Origin: CAZKHG01 sp964552655
GTDB taxonomy: Bacteria > Bacteroidota > Bacteroidia > Bacteroidales > Tenuifilaceae
Length of the DNA stretch: 45,142 nt
NCBI GenBank assembly: GCA_964552655.1
Contig: CAZKHG010000024.1
Location: 1 to 45,142 of the forward strand
Direction: 5' to 3'
A program made the translations under genes and the position numbers. Within the stretch, counting starts at the first letter, position 1; every line of letters starts with the position of its first letter. This document shows positions 8,718-16,049 of the stretch, in pieces. Under the pieces are notes generated by a model. The model was not told the DNA's origin and searched no databases. It worked only from the letters and a program-made list of their open reading frames with translations.

Positions 8718-10364
8718 ATGAAAAATTTAAAAATCCGACAAAAGCTGATACTCAGCTTCTTTATTGTAATAATGCTTTTTGTTTTAGTTTCAGTTTACCA
8801 GCTGATTCAGCAGAACAATTTAGCCAATATCCAGAATGAGGGTGCAATGCGGGCCGAAGGGCTTTCCAGCGCAGAAGAAGCTGCAGCAAATGGATTTAAG
8901 TTCTACAGGGTAATCGCCGATGCAGAAATAAACCGCGACCTTTCTGCAACCATTAAAAACTGGGAGGAGATAAAAAGAGAAGCTTCTGAAGATTTTGAGA
9001 ACCTTTCAAAAATTGTTGACACTGATGCTGAGAGAAACCTTTTCAAGCAAAGCAAAGAGATTACCAATAGCATTATTAGTACGTTCGAGAACGAGATGCT
9101 TCCTTTGCTTAAAAACAATGCTCCCATTGAAAGTTTACAGGGAATTGATAATCAAATTGATGAACTGATTAATAAACTTCAAATTCCTGTTAGCGAAATA
9201 TTGACCTCCCTAGAATCTGAGAATAAAGCGGGGGATTTAGCTTTTGATTCAACTACACAAAAAGTAATGGTTGTATCTATTATAATCAATTTGTTGGCAA
9301 TTGCTATAGCCATTATTTTCACATTTATCCTTGTTAATCTGATTGCCAAACCACTTGTGCTCGGCGTTAATTTTGCCAAGGAAATATCCGAAGGCAACCT
9401 AATGGCAAAACTTGAAATAAACCAGAAAGATGAGGTGGGAATTCTTGCAGATGCACTTCAAAACATGGTGGAAAAACTGAAGGACATAATCGGCAATGTG
9501 GTTTCCGGTGCCGATAACATTGCATCGGCCAGCCAGCAGATGAGCAGCACCTCCCAGGAGCTGTCACAGGGGGCAAATGAGCAGGCATCTTCCGTGGAGG
9601 AGGTTTCCTCCACCATGGAGCAGATGACCTCCAACATCGAGCAGAACAGCCTGAACTCAACCCAAACCGAGAAGATATCCACCATGGCCCTGGAAGGGAT
9701 GAAAGTGGTTGCCGACCGTGCCGAGCAGGCAGTTGGGGCTAACCGCGTGATTGCCGATAAAATAAAGATCATCAACGATATCGCATTTCAAACGAATATC
9801 CTGGCGCTGAATGCCGCCGTGGAAGCCGCCCGTGCCGGGGAGCACGGTAAAGGGTTTGCAGTGGTGGCTGCCGAAGTTCGTAAGCTCGCCGAACGTAGCA
9901 AGGTGGCCGCCGACGAAATTGTTACGCTATCATCAAAGAGCCTGGGTCTTTCCGAGGAAACCGGGAAAAAGATGGTGGACCTGATGCCCGAAATTGAGAA
10001 AACCACCAGGATGGTTCAGGAGATTGCCGCTGCCAGTGCCGAGCAGGCCAATGGGGCAACCCAGGTTAATAGCGCGGTTCAACAGCTCAACACTGTAACC
10101 CAGCAGAATGCCGCTGCAAGCGAGGAGCTGTCAACCGGTGCAGAAGAGCTGGCTAGCCAGGCCGAACAGCTCAAAGACCTTATCTCATTTTTCAAAGTAG
10201 AAAACGTAGGCATTAAGCATACATCAACCAGAAAAACTGAAAAGGTGGGCAAACATGTTGAAACCCATACCAGACAAACCCCGGTAAAACCAGCTGCTAA
10301 AAAAACAACCGGGTTCGATTTTCACCTGAAAGATCAGGACGATAAGAATTTTGAAAATTTTTAG
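8718..10364 (+). CDS. Methyl-accepting chemotaxis protein (MCP 2)
   Basis: A 548-residue receptor. TM1 is at about 10-28, a periplasmic helical domain rich in Glu/Asn at about 30-185 and TM2 at about 187-212. HAMP follows, then the signalling domain. The sensor half is unrelated to that of MCP 1 beyond general architecture, whereas 9528-10315 is base-for-base identical to MCP 1. The C-terminus is NFENF, a good match to the NWETF-like pentapeptide that tethers CheR/CheB, reached through a Lys/Thr-rich linker. It lies 44 bp after the OprB-like porin on the same strand and probably senses something related to that porin's substrate; this is inference. Confidence 0.93.
   Translation: MKNLKIRQKLILSFFIVIMLFVLVSVYQLIQQNNLANIQNEGAMRAEGLSSAEEAAANGFKFYRVIADAEINRDLSATIKNWEEIKREASEDFENLSKIVDTDAERNLFKQSKEITNSIISTFENEMLPLLKNNAPIESLQGIDNQIDELINKLQIPVSEILTSLESENKAGDLAFDSTTQKVMVVSIIINLLAIAIAIIFTFILVNLIAKPLVLGVNFAKEISEGNLMAKLEINQKDEVGILADALQNMVEKLKDIIGNVVSGADNIASASQQMSSTSQELSQGANEQASSVEEVSSTMEQMTSNIEQNSLNSTQTEKISTMALEGMKVVADRAEQAVGANRVIADKIKIINDIAFQTNILALNAAVEAARAGEHGKGFAVVAAEVRKLAERSKVAADEIVTLSSKSLGLSEETGKKMVDLMPEIEKTTRMVQEIAAASAEQANGATQVNSAVQQLNTVTQQNAAASEELSTGAEELASQAEQLKDLISFFKVENVGIKHTSTRKTEKVGKHVETHTRQTPVKPAAKKTTGFDFHLKDQDDKNFENF
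9528..10315 (+). repeat. 788-bp exact direct repeat, copy 2 (in MCP 2)
   Basis: Partner of 6283-7070 in direct orientation. Recombination between the copies would excise 3245 bp containing the porin gene and the MCP 2 sensor half. Confidence 0.95.
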
Positions 10365-10409
10365 ATAAATAAGTCACATAAATTAGATTTAAGTAAAAAA
10401 TAAATTGCT

Positions 10410-10451
10410 ACTGATAGCTATTCCAATCTATATTTGGTAATAGCTATCAGT
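10410..10451. other. Long perfect-stem hairpin between MCP 2 and hybrid kinase
   Basis: ACTGATAGCTATT (10410-10422) is perfectly complementary to AATAGCTATCAGT (10439-10451), and CCAA/TTGG inside can extend the stem. It ends 11 bp before the kinase ATG. No T-run follows, so it is not a typical intrinsic terminator. It could be an mRNA stabiliser, a translation control element or an operator. Confidence 0.5.
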
Positions 10452-10462
10452 TAACCTAAATA

Positions 10463-13453
10463 ATGAGTAAAAGGTACAATTCAGAAGCATTCCGGATATC
10501 AGTAATTTATATTCTGGTAAGTGTTATCTATATTTATACTTCCGATTTGGTTGTCACCAGGATGTTTAAAGACATTCAGGTTATCAGGATGGTAAGTATT
10601 TTTAAGGGTTGGGCTTATGTAATCCTATCCGGGATTCTGATTTACCTGTTGATCAAAAAATTTCAAAAAAAACGCATCGAAACTGAGGAGAGAAACCTGT
10701 TCCTGGCTGAAGTTACTTTTGAAGGTTTACTGATTCACAGGATGGGCATTGTGATAGATATGAATAATGCCTTTTCTGAATTATTCGGATATAAAAGGAA
10801 AGAGGTGATAGGAAAGAACTTGCTCGATTTTTTTATTGAAGATGATTATAGGGAAAAATTTATGGGCAATACGGAATCGAATTACTCAGAACCTTATGAA
10901 GTTGTTGTAAATAAGAAAAATGGGGAAAAAGCATGGGTGGAAGTAATTGGGAAACCGGTAAAACATCAGGGTAAAAAGGTAAGGGTTATTGCAATCAGGG
11001 ACATTACAAAACAAAAAAAGACAGAAGAGACTTTAATTGCTAATGAATCATTTCTAAAATCAATCATTGAAAATGGGCCTCAGTGCATTAAAATCCTTGG
11101 GGAAGGGGGAGTATTAAAATACATGAATCCTTCTGGGCTTAAAATGCTGGATGTTGACAACCTGGAGATGGTTAAGGACAAATCCGTATTCCCTTTTATC
11201 TTACCAGACTACAAGGTTGCTTTTGAAGACCTCACCAAAAAGGTATTAAGAGGTGAAAAAGGGACACTCCAATTTGAGATGATTGGCGCAAAAGGGAAAA
11301 AACTCTGGCTGGAAACCCATGCTGTACCCTTGTACAACCTTGAAGGGAAAGTGGAATCACTTTTGGGCATAACCCAAGATATTACCGATAGAAAAAAGTT
11401 TGAGGATTCATTGAGGGATAGCGAAAAGAAACTATTTATTCTTTTCGAATCTGTACCTTCCCTGGTGATGCTACTAGATGAGAATAGCAGGATAATTAAA
11501 ATCAACTCAGCAGGCTTAAATCTGACAGATCTGACTGAATTTCATGCTATTGGAAAAACTTCTGGCCAAATCCTGAATTGCAGGCAATTAATCGATAATT
11601 CATCGATTTGTGGGGTTGAATCGGAATGTAAAAATTGCACTTTACAAAGTTCCATCCAGAATACACTATCTACAAAAAAGGGGACTTACAAACAGGAAGG
11701 TACTATTTTCATGGGCAAAGATGAAAATGTATTTGAGCGCAATGTCCTTATAACTACCGAATATATTGAGATTGATAAGAAACCGATGGTATTTGTGAAC
11801 ATTGATGATATCACTGAAAGGGTTCAGATGGAGAATATCCTAAGGGAGAAAACAGCAATCCTCCTAAAAGCCCAGGAAATGGCTAAAATCGGGGAATACC
11901 AATACGATATCAGGAATCAAACCTTCAGGCTATCCAAAAACCTTGAAAAACTCTCGGGGTATAATAAAAATATTATTCCTTTCGATGAACTGCTGGAGAG
12001 CATTCACCCCGATGATAAAGAGTTGCTTTTAGCCAAACTCGAAAAATCGTTAAATGAAGACCAAGGGTACATATTAGAATTCAGGCGTTACAACCCGGAT
12101 GGTGAAATTCAGTACTTTTTTACCCAGGCAGAAATTGAAAGGAATGCAAATGGCAAACCAGTTAAAGCATTTGGCGTTGCCATGGATATAACTGAACAGA
12201 AAAAAGCAGAACTCGAACTGTTATATAAGAACTACGAGCTGCAGGCTGCCGAGGAAGAACTTATTGCAGCAAACGATTCTTTACGGGAAAACCTTAATGC
12301 CCTTGAAGAAGCAAAAACCAAAGCGGAGGAATCTGACAGGCTTAAGTCGGCATTTCTGGCCAATATGAGCCACGAGATACGTACCCCGATGAATGCCATC
12401 ATGGGTTTTGCCGAACTGCTTGACCTTGAGGATGCCCCCTACGAACGAAGAAAGAAATTCACCAAAACCATAAAAGAGCGGACCAAAGATCTTTTAAACA
12501 TTGTAAACGATCTACTTGACATATCCCGGATAGAATCGCATACCCTTAAAATAGTTGAAACGCCCGGGAATATTAATGATATCCTGGTTGAAATCAATGA
12601 ATTCTATAAGATCAAAAACGAGGAGATATACTCCAAACCTATTGAATTTGAACTTGTAAACGAGCTGAAAGGCGATCAGAACCTGATTGAAACCGATTTT
12701 GAAAGGATTAAACAGGTATTGATCAACATGATACAGAATGCATTCAAATTTACCATGCAGGGATCAATCACCGTTGGGTGTAAGCTAAAGGATAACAACA
12801 CCTTACTATTCTCGGTTAAGGACACAGGAATTGGTATCCCAAGGGAAAAGTTCAACCAGATTTTTGAAAGATTTCGTCAGGGTGACGATACTTACCTAAC
12901 CAGAGAATTTGGCGGAGCAGGTCTTGGCTTATCCATCTGCAAGGGAATCATTGAACTGATGAATGGAAAAATCTGGATTGATTCCATGGTTGATGTCGGG
13001 TCCACCTTCTATTTTACCATTCCCTACAAACCAATAAATAAAATAGAAGAACATCCATTGGTTGAGCCTCTAAATGAGTACAACTTCGAGGGAAAAACCA
13101 TACTCATTGTTGAAGATATTGAATATAACCGTGAATATCTATACGAAATTCTAAGGGATTCGAATGCCAACCTGATATTTGCCGAGGATGGGGTTACAGC
13201 GCTTGAGAAGTTTCAGGTACACCCTGAAATTGATATCGTGCTTATGGATATCCGGCTTCCCGATATCCATGGGTTTGATCTGACTAAAACCATGAAGGAG
13301 CATCGGGCAACACTGCCAATTATCGCCCAATCGGCTTACGCATCTGACGAAGACAGAACAAAAGGGTTGGAGGTTGGTTTTAATGATTACCTGACAAAAC
13401 CCATAAATCAGTTAACCCTCCTGAAAATGCTTAACAAGTATTTTTCCGAATGA
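10463..13453 (+). CDS. Membrane-bound hybrid sensor histidine kinase with multiple PAS domains
   Basis: A 996-residue kinase. Two membrane helices (about 8-30 and 43-63) enclose only a very short external loop, so sensing is probably cytoplasmic. Four PAS/PAC units follow (about 70-185, 190-310, 315-455, 460-585), then a coiled coil. HisKA has phospho-accepting H637 in NMSHEIRTPMNA; HATPase_c has DTGIGIP and GGAGLGLSI; the C-terminal receiver has D929 in LMDIRLPD. The third PAS carries the cluster C373, C383, C389 and C392 (see findings), suggesting a metal or redox cofactor. The receiver in cis implies a phosphorelay to an Hpt protein or acts in feedback. No partner gene is adjacent. A 13-bp-stem hairpin precedes the start. 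Confidence 0.93.
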   Translation: MSKRYNSEAFRISVIYILVSVIYIYTSDLVVTRMFKDIQVIRMVSIFKGWAYVILSGILIYLLIKKFQKKRIETEERNLFLAEVTFEGLLIHRMGIVIDMNNAFSELFGYKRKEVIGKNLLDFFIEDDYREKFMGNTESNYSEPYEVVVNKKNGEKAWVEVIGKPVKHQGKKVRVIAIRDITKQKKTEETLIANESFLKSIIENGPQCIKILGEGGVLKYMNPSGLKMLDVDNLEMVKDKSVFPFILPDYKVAFEDLTKKVLRGEKGTLQFEMIGAKGKKLWLETHAVPLYNLEGKVESLLGITQDITDRKKFEDSLRDSEKKLFILFESVPSLVMLLDENSRIIKINSAGLNLTDLTEFHAIGKTSGQILNCRQLIDNSSICGVESECKNCTLQSSIQNTLSTKKGTYKQEGTIFMGKDENVFERNVLITTEYIEIDKKPMVFVNIDDITERVQMENILREKTAILLKAQEMAKIGEYQYDIRNQTFRLSKNLEKLSGYNKNIIPFDELLESIHPDDKELLLAKLEKSLNEDQGYILEFRRYNPDGEIQYFFTQAEIERNANGKPVKAFGVAMDITEQKKAELELLYKNYELQAAEEELIAANDSLRENLNALEEAKTKAEESDRLKSAFLANMSHEIRTPMNAIMGFAELLDLEDAPYERRKKFTKTIKERTKDLLNIVNDLLDISRIESHTLKIVETPGNINDILVEINEFYKIKNEEIYSKPIEFELVNELKGDQNLIETDFERIKQVLINMIQNAFKFTMQGSITVGCKLKDNNTLLFSVKDTGIGIPREKFNQIFERFRQGDDTYLTREFGGAGLGLSICKGIIELMNGKIWIDSMVDVGSTFYFTIPYKPINKIEEHPLVEPLNEYNFEGKTILIVEDIEYNREYLYEILRDSNANLIFAEDGVTALEKFQVHPEIDIVLMDIRLPDIHGFDLTKTMKEHRATLPIIAQSAYASDEDRTKGLEVGFNDYLTKPINQLTLLKMLNKYFSE

Positions 13454-13569
13454 TTTTGCCTGAAAATTTAACCAGCTGGTTTAGTTAAAAAGCAAAAAGT
13501 GAAAGCAAAGTTTTTTAGAACCGGATTTGTGGTATTGAATTAATTTTATACTTTTGCCCGGCAAAATAA
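13454..13569. other. Intergenic region carrying the tRNA promoter
   Basis: AT-rich spacer between the hybrid kinase and the tRNA locus; contains the promoter listed next and a 12-bp palindrome AACCAGCTGGTT at 13470-13481 of unknown meaning. Confidence 0.5.
13526..13556 (+). promoter_or_regulatory. Bacteroidota promoter of the tRNA locus
   Basis: TTTG at 13526-13529, then 19 bp, then TACTTTTG at 13549-13556. This fits the described Bacteroidota promoter (TTTG, 19-21 bp, TAnnTTTG) fully. Transcription should begin a few bases later, just before the decayed first tRNA copy at 13570. Confidence 0.7.
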
Positions 13570-13651
13570 GGCGAGGTAGCTCAGATGCCTGCCTGCCGGC
13601 AGGCAGGGTTAGAGTGCATAATGCATAGTTATCAGGTTGGTGTGACAAACC
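13570..13651 (+). pseudogene. Decayed tRNA-Met copy split by a palindrome
   Basis: The first 18 bases (GGCGAGGTAGCTCAGATG) are identical to the intact tRNA-Met starting at 13673. A 20-bp palindrome then interrupts the D-loop, after which GTTAGAG resumes in register. The anticodon arm is recognisable (GCATAATGCATAGTTAT, still with CAT) but diverged: one stem pair has changed from G-C to A-T on both sides, the outermost pair is now C-C, and U33 is G. The T-arm and 3' acceptor strand cannot be formed. It lies directly behind a good promoter, so it is probably still transcribed as a leader of the real tRNA. Its 3' boundary is approximate. Confidence 0.75.
13588..13607. repeat. Perfect 20-bp palindrome CCTGCCTGCCGGCAGGCAGG
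   Basis: Ten-base arms with no spacer. GC-rich palindromes of this kind (encoding 'LPAGRQ' when translated) recur in Bacteroidota genomes as I recall, so this is probably one copy of a dispersed element. It sits exactly in the D-loop of the decayed tRNA with no evident target duplication. Confidence 0.7.
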
Positions 13652-13672
13652 TATGTGAAAGATTGAAATAAT

Positions 13673-13746
13673 GGCGAGGTAGCTCAGATGGTTAGAGCGC
13701 ATGATTCATAATCATGAGGTCGAGAGTTCAATTCTCTCTCTCGCTA
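13673..13746 (+). tRNA. tRNA-Met (anticodon CAT)
   Basis: A 74-base cloverleaf without encoded CCA. Acceptor GGCGAGG pairs with TCTCGCT (two G-U pairs). The D-arm starts GCTC. The anticodon stem CATGA/TCATG encloses loop TTCATAA with anticodon CAT. The T-stem GAGAG/CTCTC encloses TTCAATT, and the discriminator is A. It lacks the initiator hallmarks (mismatched first pair, three G-C pairs at the base of the anticodon stem), so it should be elongator tRNA-Met. A tRNA-Ile with lysidine-modified CAU is a less likely alternative. It is followed by an intrinsic terminator. Confidence 0.92.
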
Positions 13747-13747
13747 C

Positions 13748-13774
13748 AAAGGGGAACGATTTGTTCCCCTTTTT
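13748..13774 (+). terminator. Intrinsic terminator of the tRNA locus
   Basis: AAAGGGGAAC / GTTCCCCTTT stem with loop GATTT, followed by a T-run, starting 2 bp after the tRNA. Confidence 0.85.
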
Positions 13775-14082
13775 GTATTTTACAGTTTAATGACCAAAGT
13801 TTTTCAACTTTATTGTGGACTTAACCTAAAATCATTAATCTAATTTGCTGGTAATAATAGTTTGAAATCTGGCAGTTATACCCTGCAATATTCCAATAAA
13901 ATAGAAATAATCCCATATTTCCAGAAGTTTTCACCAAAAGCAATCCATATAGTGTAACATTTCACCTTTTTGATTAAAAAAACCTGAAAATCCACAGGGT
14001 TAATTGGCAATTTTTTCTATATTGCAATAAATAGGATATTAAATTGTTTATAAAATTAAACTGCGAGGTCTCGAAATAAAAA
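13775..14082. other. Intergenic AT-rich region
   Basis: About 310 bp between the tRNA terminator and the START-like gene. No ORF, strong hairpin or consensus promoter was recognised. Confidence 0.5.
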
Positions 14083-14481
14083 ATGGAAGATACAAAAACT
14101 ATCAACAAAATTGAACTTGAATTTGCGTTAAACACCTCACCGGCTATTCTGTTCAGCCGGTTGTACACCCCATCGGGGCTGGCCGAATGGTTTGCCGATG
14201 ATGTAAAGCTTTCTGGTAAAGTTTACACGTTTATTTGGGATCAAACCCAGCAAAAAGCGGAGCTACTCGAGAAAAAAGAGAACAAGTATGTAAAATTCCG
14301 GTGGTTAAAGGAGGGATCAAATACAAAAAACTACTTTACCTTCAAAATACATGTTCATGAGCTAACCGGCGAGCTGGCCCTACAACTAATCGAGCTGTTG
14401 GATTCAGCTGAAGATCGTGACGAGGCCATATCACTGTGGAACTACCAGATAGGTGAGCTAAAAAGAGTTTTAGGCATTTAA
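14083..14481 (+). CDS. START-like (SRPBCC fold) domain protein
   Basis: A 132-residue protein whose N-terminal 'IELEFALNTSPAILFSRLYTPSGLAEWFAD' and C-terminal amphipathic helix 'LWNYQIGELKRVLG' match the START_2/AHSA1-like helix-grip fold, which binds a lipid or other hydrophobic ligand. It appears to be a full-length single domain with no signal peptide, so cytoplasmic. It is encoded 71 bp upstream of the LptF/LptG permease on the same strand. Its function is not established; a lipid-related role is only suggested by fold and neighbour. Confidence 0.8.
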   Translation: MEDTKTINKIELEFALNTSPAILFSRLYTPSGLAEWFADDVKLSGKVYTFIWDQTQQKAELLEKKENKYVKFRWLKEGSNTKNYFTFKIHVHELTGELALQLIELLDSAEDRDEAISLWNYQIGELKRVLGI

Positions 14482-14521
14482 TTTGTCGTACTGTACCCAT
14501 TAATAGTATCAAATTTTCCGT

Positions 14522-14529
14522 TATTTTTG
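14522..14529 (+). promoter_or_regulatory. Putative -7 element TATTTTTG
   Basis: Fits TAnnTTTG, 23 bp before the GTG start of the LptF/LptG gene. No convincing -33 box. Confidence 0.4.
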
Positions 14530-14552
14530 CGCATTACCTTATTTCAGGACTT

Positions 14553-16034
14553 GTGAAAAGCCTACATCGTTTTATATTAAAATCGTACCTCGGCCCGCTG
14601 GTGATGACTTTCTTCATTGCCATGTTTATCCTCTTGATGCAATTCTTGTGGAAATACATAGATGATCTGGTTGGGAAGGGGTTGGACTGGAATGTTATAG
14701 CAGAGTTGCTGGTATATGCTGCAGCAGGTCTTGTACCAATGGCATTACCACTATCAACCCTGTTGGCCTCATTAATGACTATGGGAAACCTGGGGGAGAA
14801 CAACGAGCTGCTGGCCATGAAATCGGCCGGTATATCGCTTCCAAGGATTATCAGCCCCTTAATTGTTGTAACTCTACTGATCAGTGTCAGCGCATTTTTC
14901 TTCGCAAATAATGTTCTTCCTTACACCAATCTGAAAATCTCCACATTACTCTACTCGGTAAAAAATCAGAAACCTGAACTTGCCATTAAAGAAGGGGTAT
15001 TCACCAACCTGGTGGAAGGCTACAGTATCAAAGTTGGTGAAAAGAACCCGGGAACCGGTTTGATGAAAAGAATAATGATTTACAACCATAGCACCAACGA
15101 TGGCAATGTTATGGTTACCCTTGCCGATTCGGGTTATATGCAGGTTACCAAGGATGAAAAACACCTTATTGCCACACTTTATAGCGGGTACAGCTACGAA
15201 GAGATGCGCGAAGGTCGTGCCCTAAGAAGAACTGCTGGCAAAAAGTTCCCCCAGCGCAAACAGAAATTCAGCGAACAGGTTATCATCTTTCAGCTGGAGG
15301 GTTTTGGCCTTCAACGAACCGATGAGGAACTTTTTAAGAACAACTATCAGGTAATGAATATCGGGCAGCTAAAATACGCCAGCGATTCCCTTACCAAGGA
15401 GTTCGTGAACAGAGGAAAGGGGTTTTACAAAAATATTATCGCCTATAACCTGTTCAAAAATCCGTATAAAATCGAACCTGACACCCTTAAAAAGATCACC
15501 TATAAGCTCAACGGCGACTCCCTTTTCAATACACAGGATGCCAACCATCAAAGGCTAATCGTTTCCAGGGCATTAGGGAATGCCCGGTCAACCAAAAGCT
15601 ACATCACATCAACCAACGATGAGCTGCTTGCTAAACAAAAATTTATTGCACGGCATAAAATTGAGTGGAACAGGAAATTCTCACTATCCTTTGCCTGCCT
15701 GGTATTTTTCTTAATCGGTGCTCCACTTGGCGCAATTATCCGCAAGGGAGGACTAGGAATGCCGGTGGTAGTCTCGGTGCTTTTCTTTGTAATCTACTAC
15801 GTAATTGATATAACAGGAGTTAAATTTGCCCGTGAGCTTTATATTGAACCTGCAACCGGTATGTGGCTTTCCTCTTTTATTCTTTTACCACTTGGGGTTT
15901 TCCTTTCCTATAAGGCTACAAACGATTCGGTGATTATGAATGCCGATTTCTACATCGAAGCTGCCAAGAAATTCTTAACATTCCGTAAACTTGTAAAACA
16001 AAAAGTGCAAAAGGCAGTTAATAAAAAAGGTTGA
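14553..16034 (+). CDS. LptF/LptG (YjgP/YjgQ) family permease
   Basis: Inner-membrane component of the LptB2FG transporter that extracts lipopolysaccharide for delivery to the outer membrane. I use the GTG at 14553, which places 'KSLHRFILKSYLGPLV' as the expected N-terminus. Three hydrophobic helices follow (about 15-40, 50-80, 98-120). A long periplasmic beta-jellyroll-like stretch (about 125-370) comes next, then three C-terminal helices (about 375-450). At 493 residues it is longer than proteobacterial LptF/G (about 360), as is usual for Bacteroidota forms with an enlarged periplasmic section. The signature 'GMPVVVSVLFFVIYYVID' is in the C-terminal half. The partner subunit and lptB are not in this window. 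The GT4 gene follows 15 bp later. Confidence 0.87.
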   Translation: MKSLHRFILKSYLGPLVMTFFIAMFILLMQFLWKYIDDLVGKGLDWNVIAELLVYAAAGLVPMALPLSTLLASLMTMGNLGENNELLAMKSAGISLPRIISPLIVVTLLISVSAFFFANNVLPYTNLKISTLLYSVKNQKPELAIKEGVFTNLVEGYSIKVGEKNPGTGLMKRIMIYNHSTNDGNVMVTLADSGYMQVTKDEKHLIATLYSGYSYEEMREGRALRRTAGKKFPQRKQKFSEQVIIFQLEGFGLQRTDEELFKNNYQVMNIGQLKYASDSLTKEFVNRGKGFYKNIIAYNLFKNPYKIEPDTLKKITYKLNGDSLFNTQDANHQRLIVSRALGNARSTKSYITSTNDELLAKQKFIARHKIEWNRKFSLSFACLVFFLIGAPLGAIIRKGGLGMPVVVSVLFFVIYYVIDITGVKFARELYIEPATGMWLSSFILLPLGVFLSYKATNDSVIMNADFYIEAAKKFLTFRKLVKQKVQKAVNKKG

Positions 16035-16049
16035 TAAACCTTTAACCTG

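Noticed and set aside
6283..10315. MCP repeat pair as a transposon or IS
   Set aside because: No transposase, terminal inverted repeats or target duplications; the boundaries fall inside coding domains, as in homologous gene conversion.
13470..13481. Palindrome AACCAGCTGGTT after the hybrid kinase as terminator
   Set aside because: No loop is available without losing the central pairs and there is no T-run directly after it.
13481..13702. 73-codon ORF on the minus strand over the tRNA locus
   Set aside because: It runs through the palindrome (giving the 'LPAGRQ' peptide) and the tRNA; an artefact of non-coding sequence.
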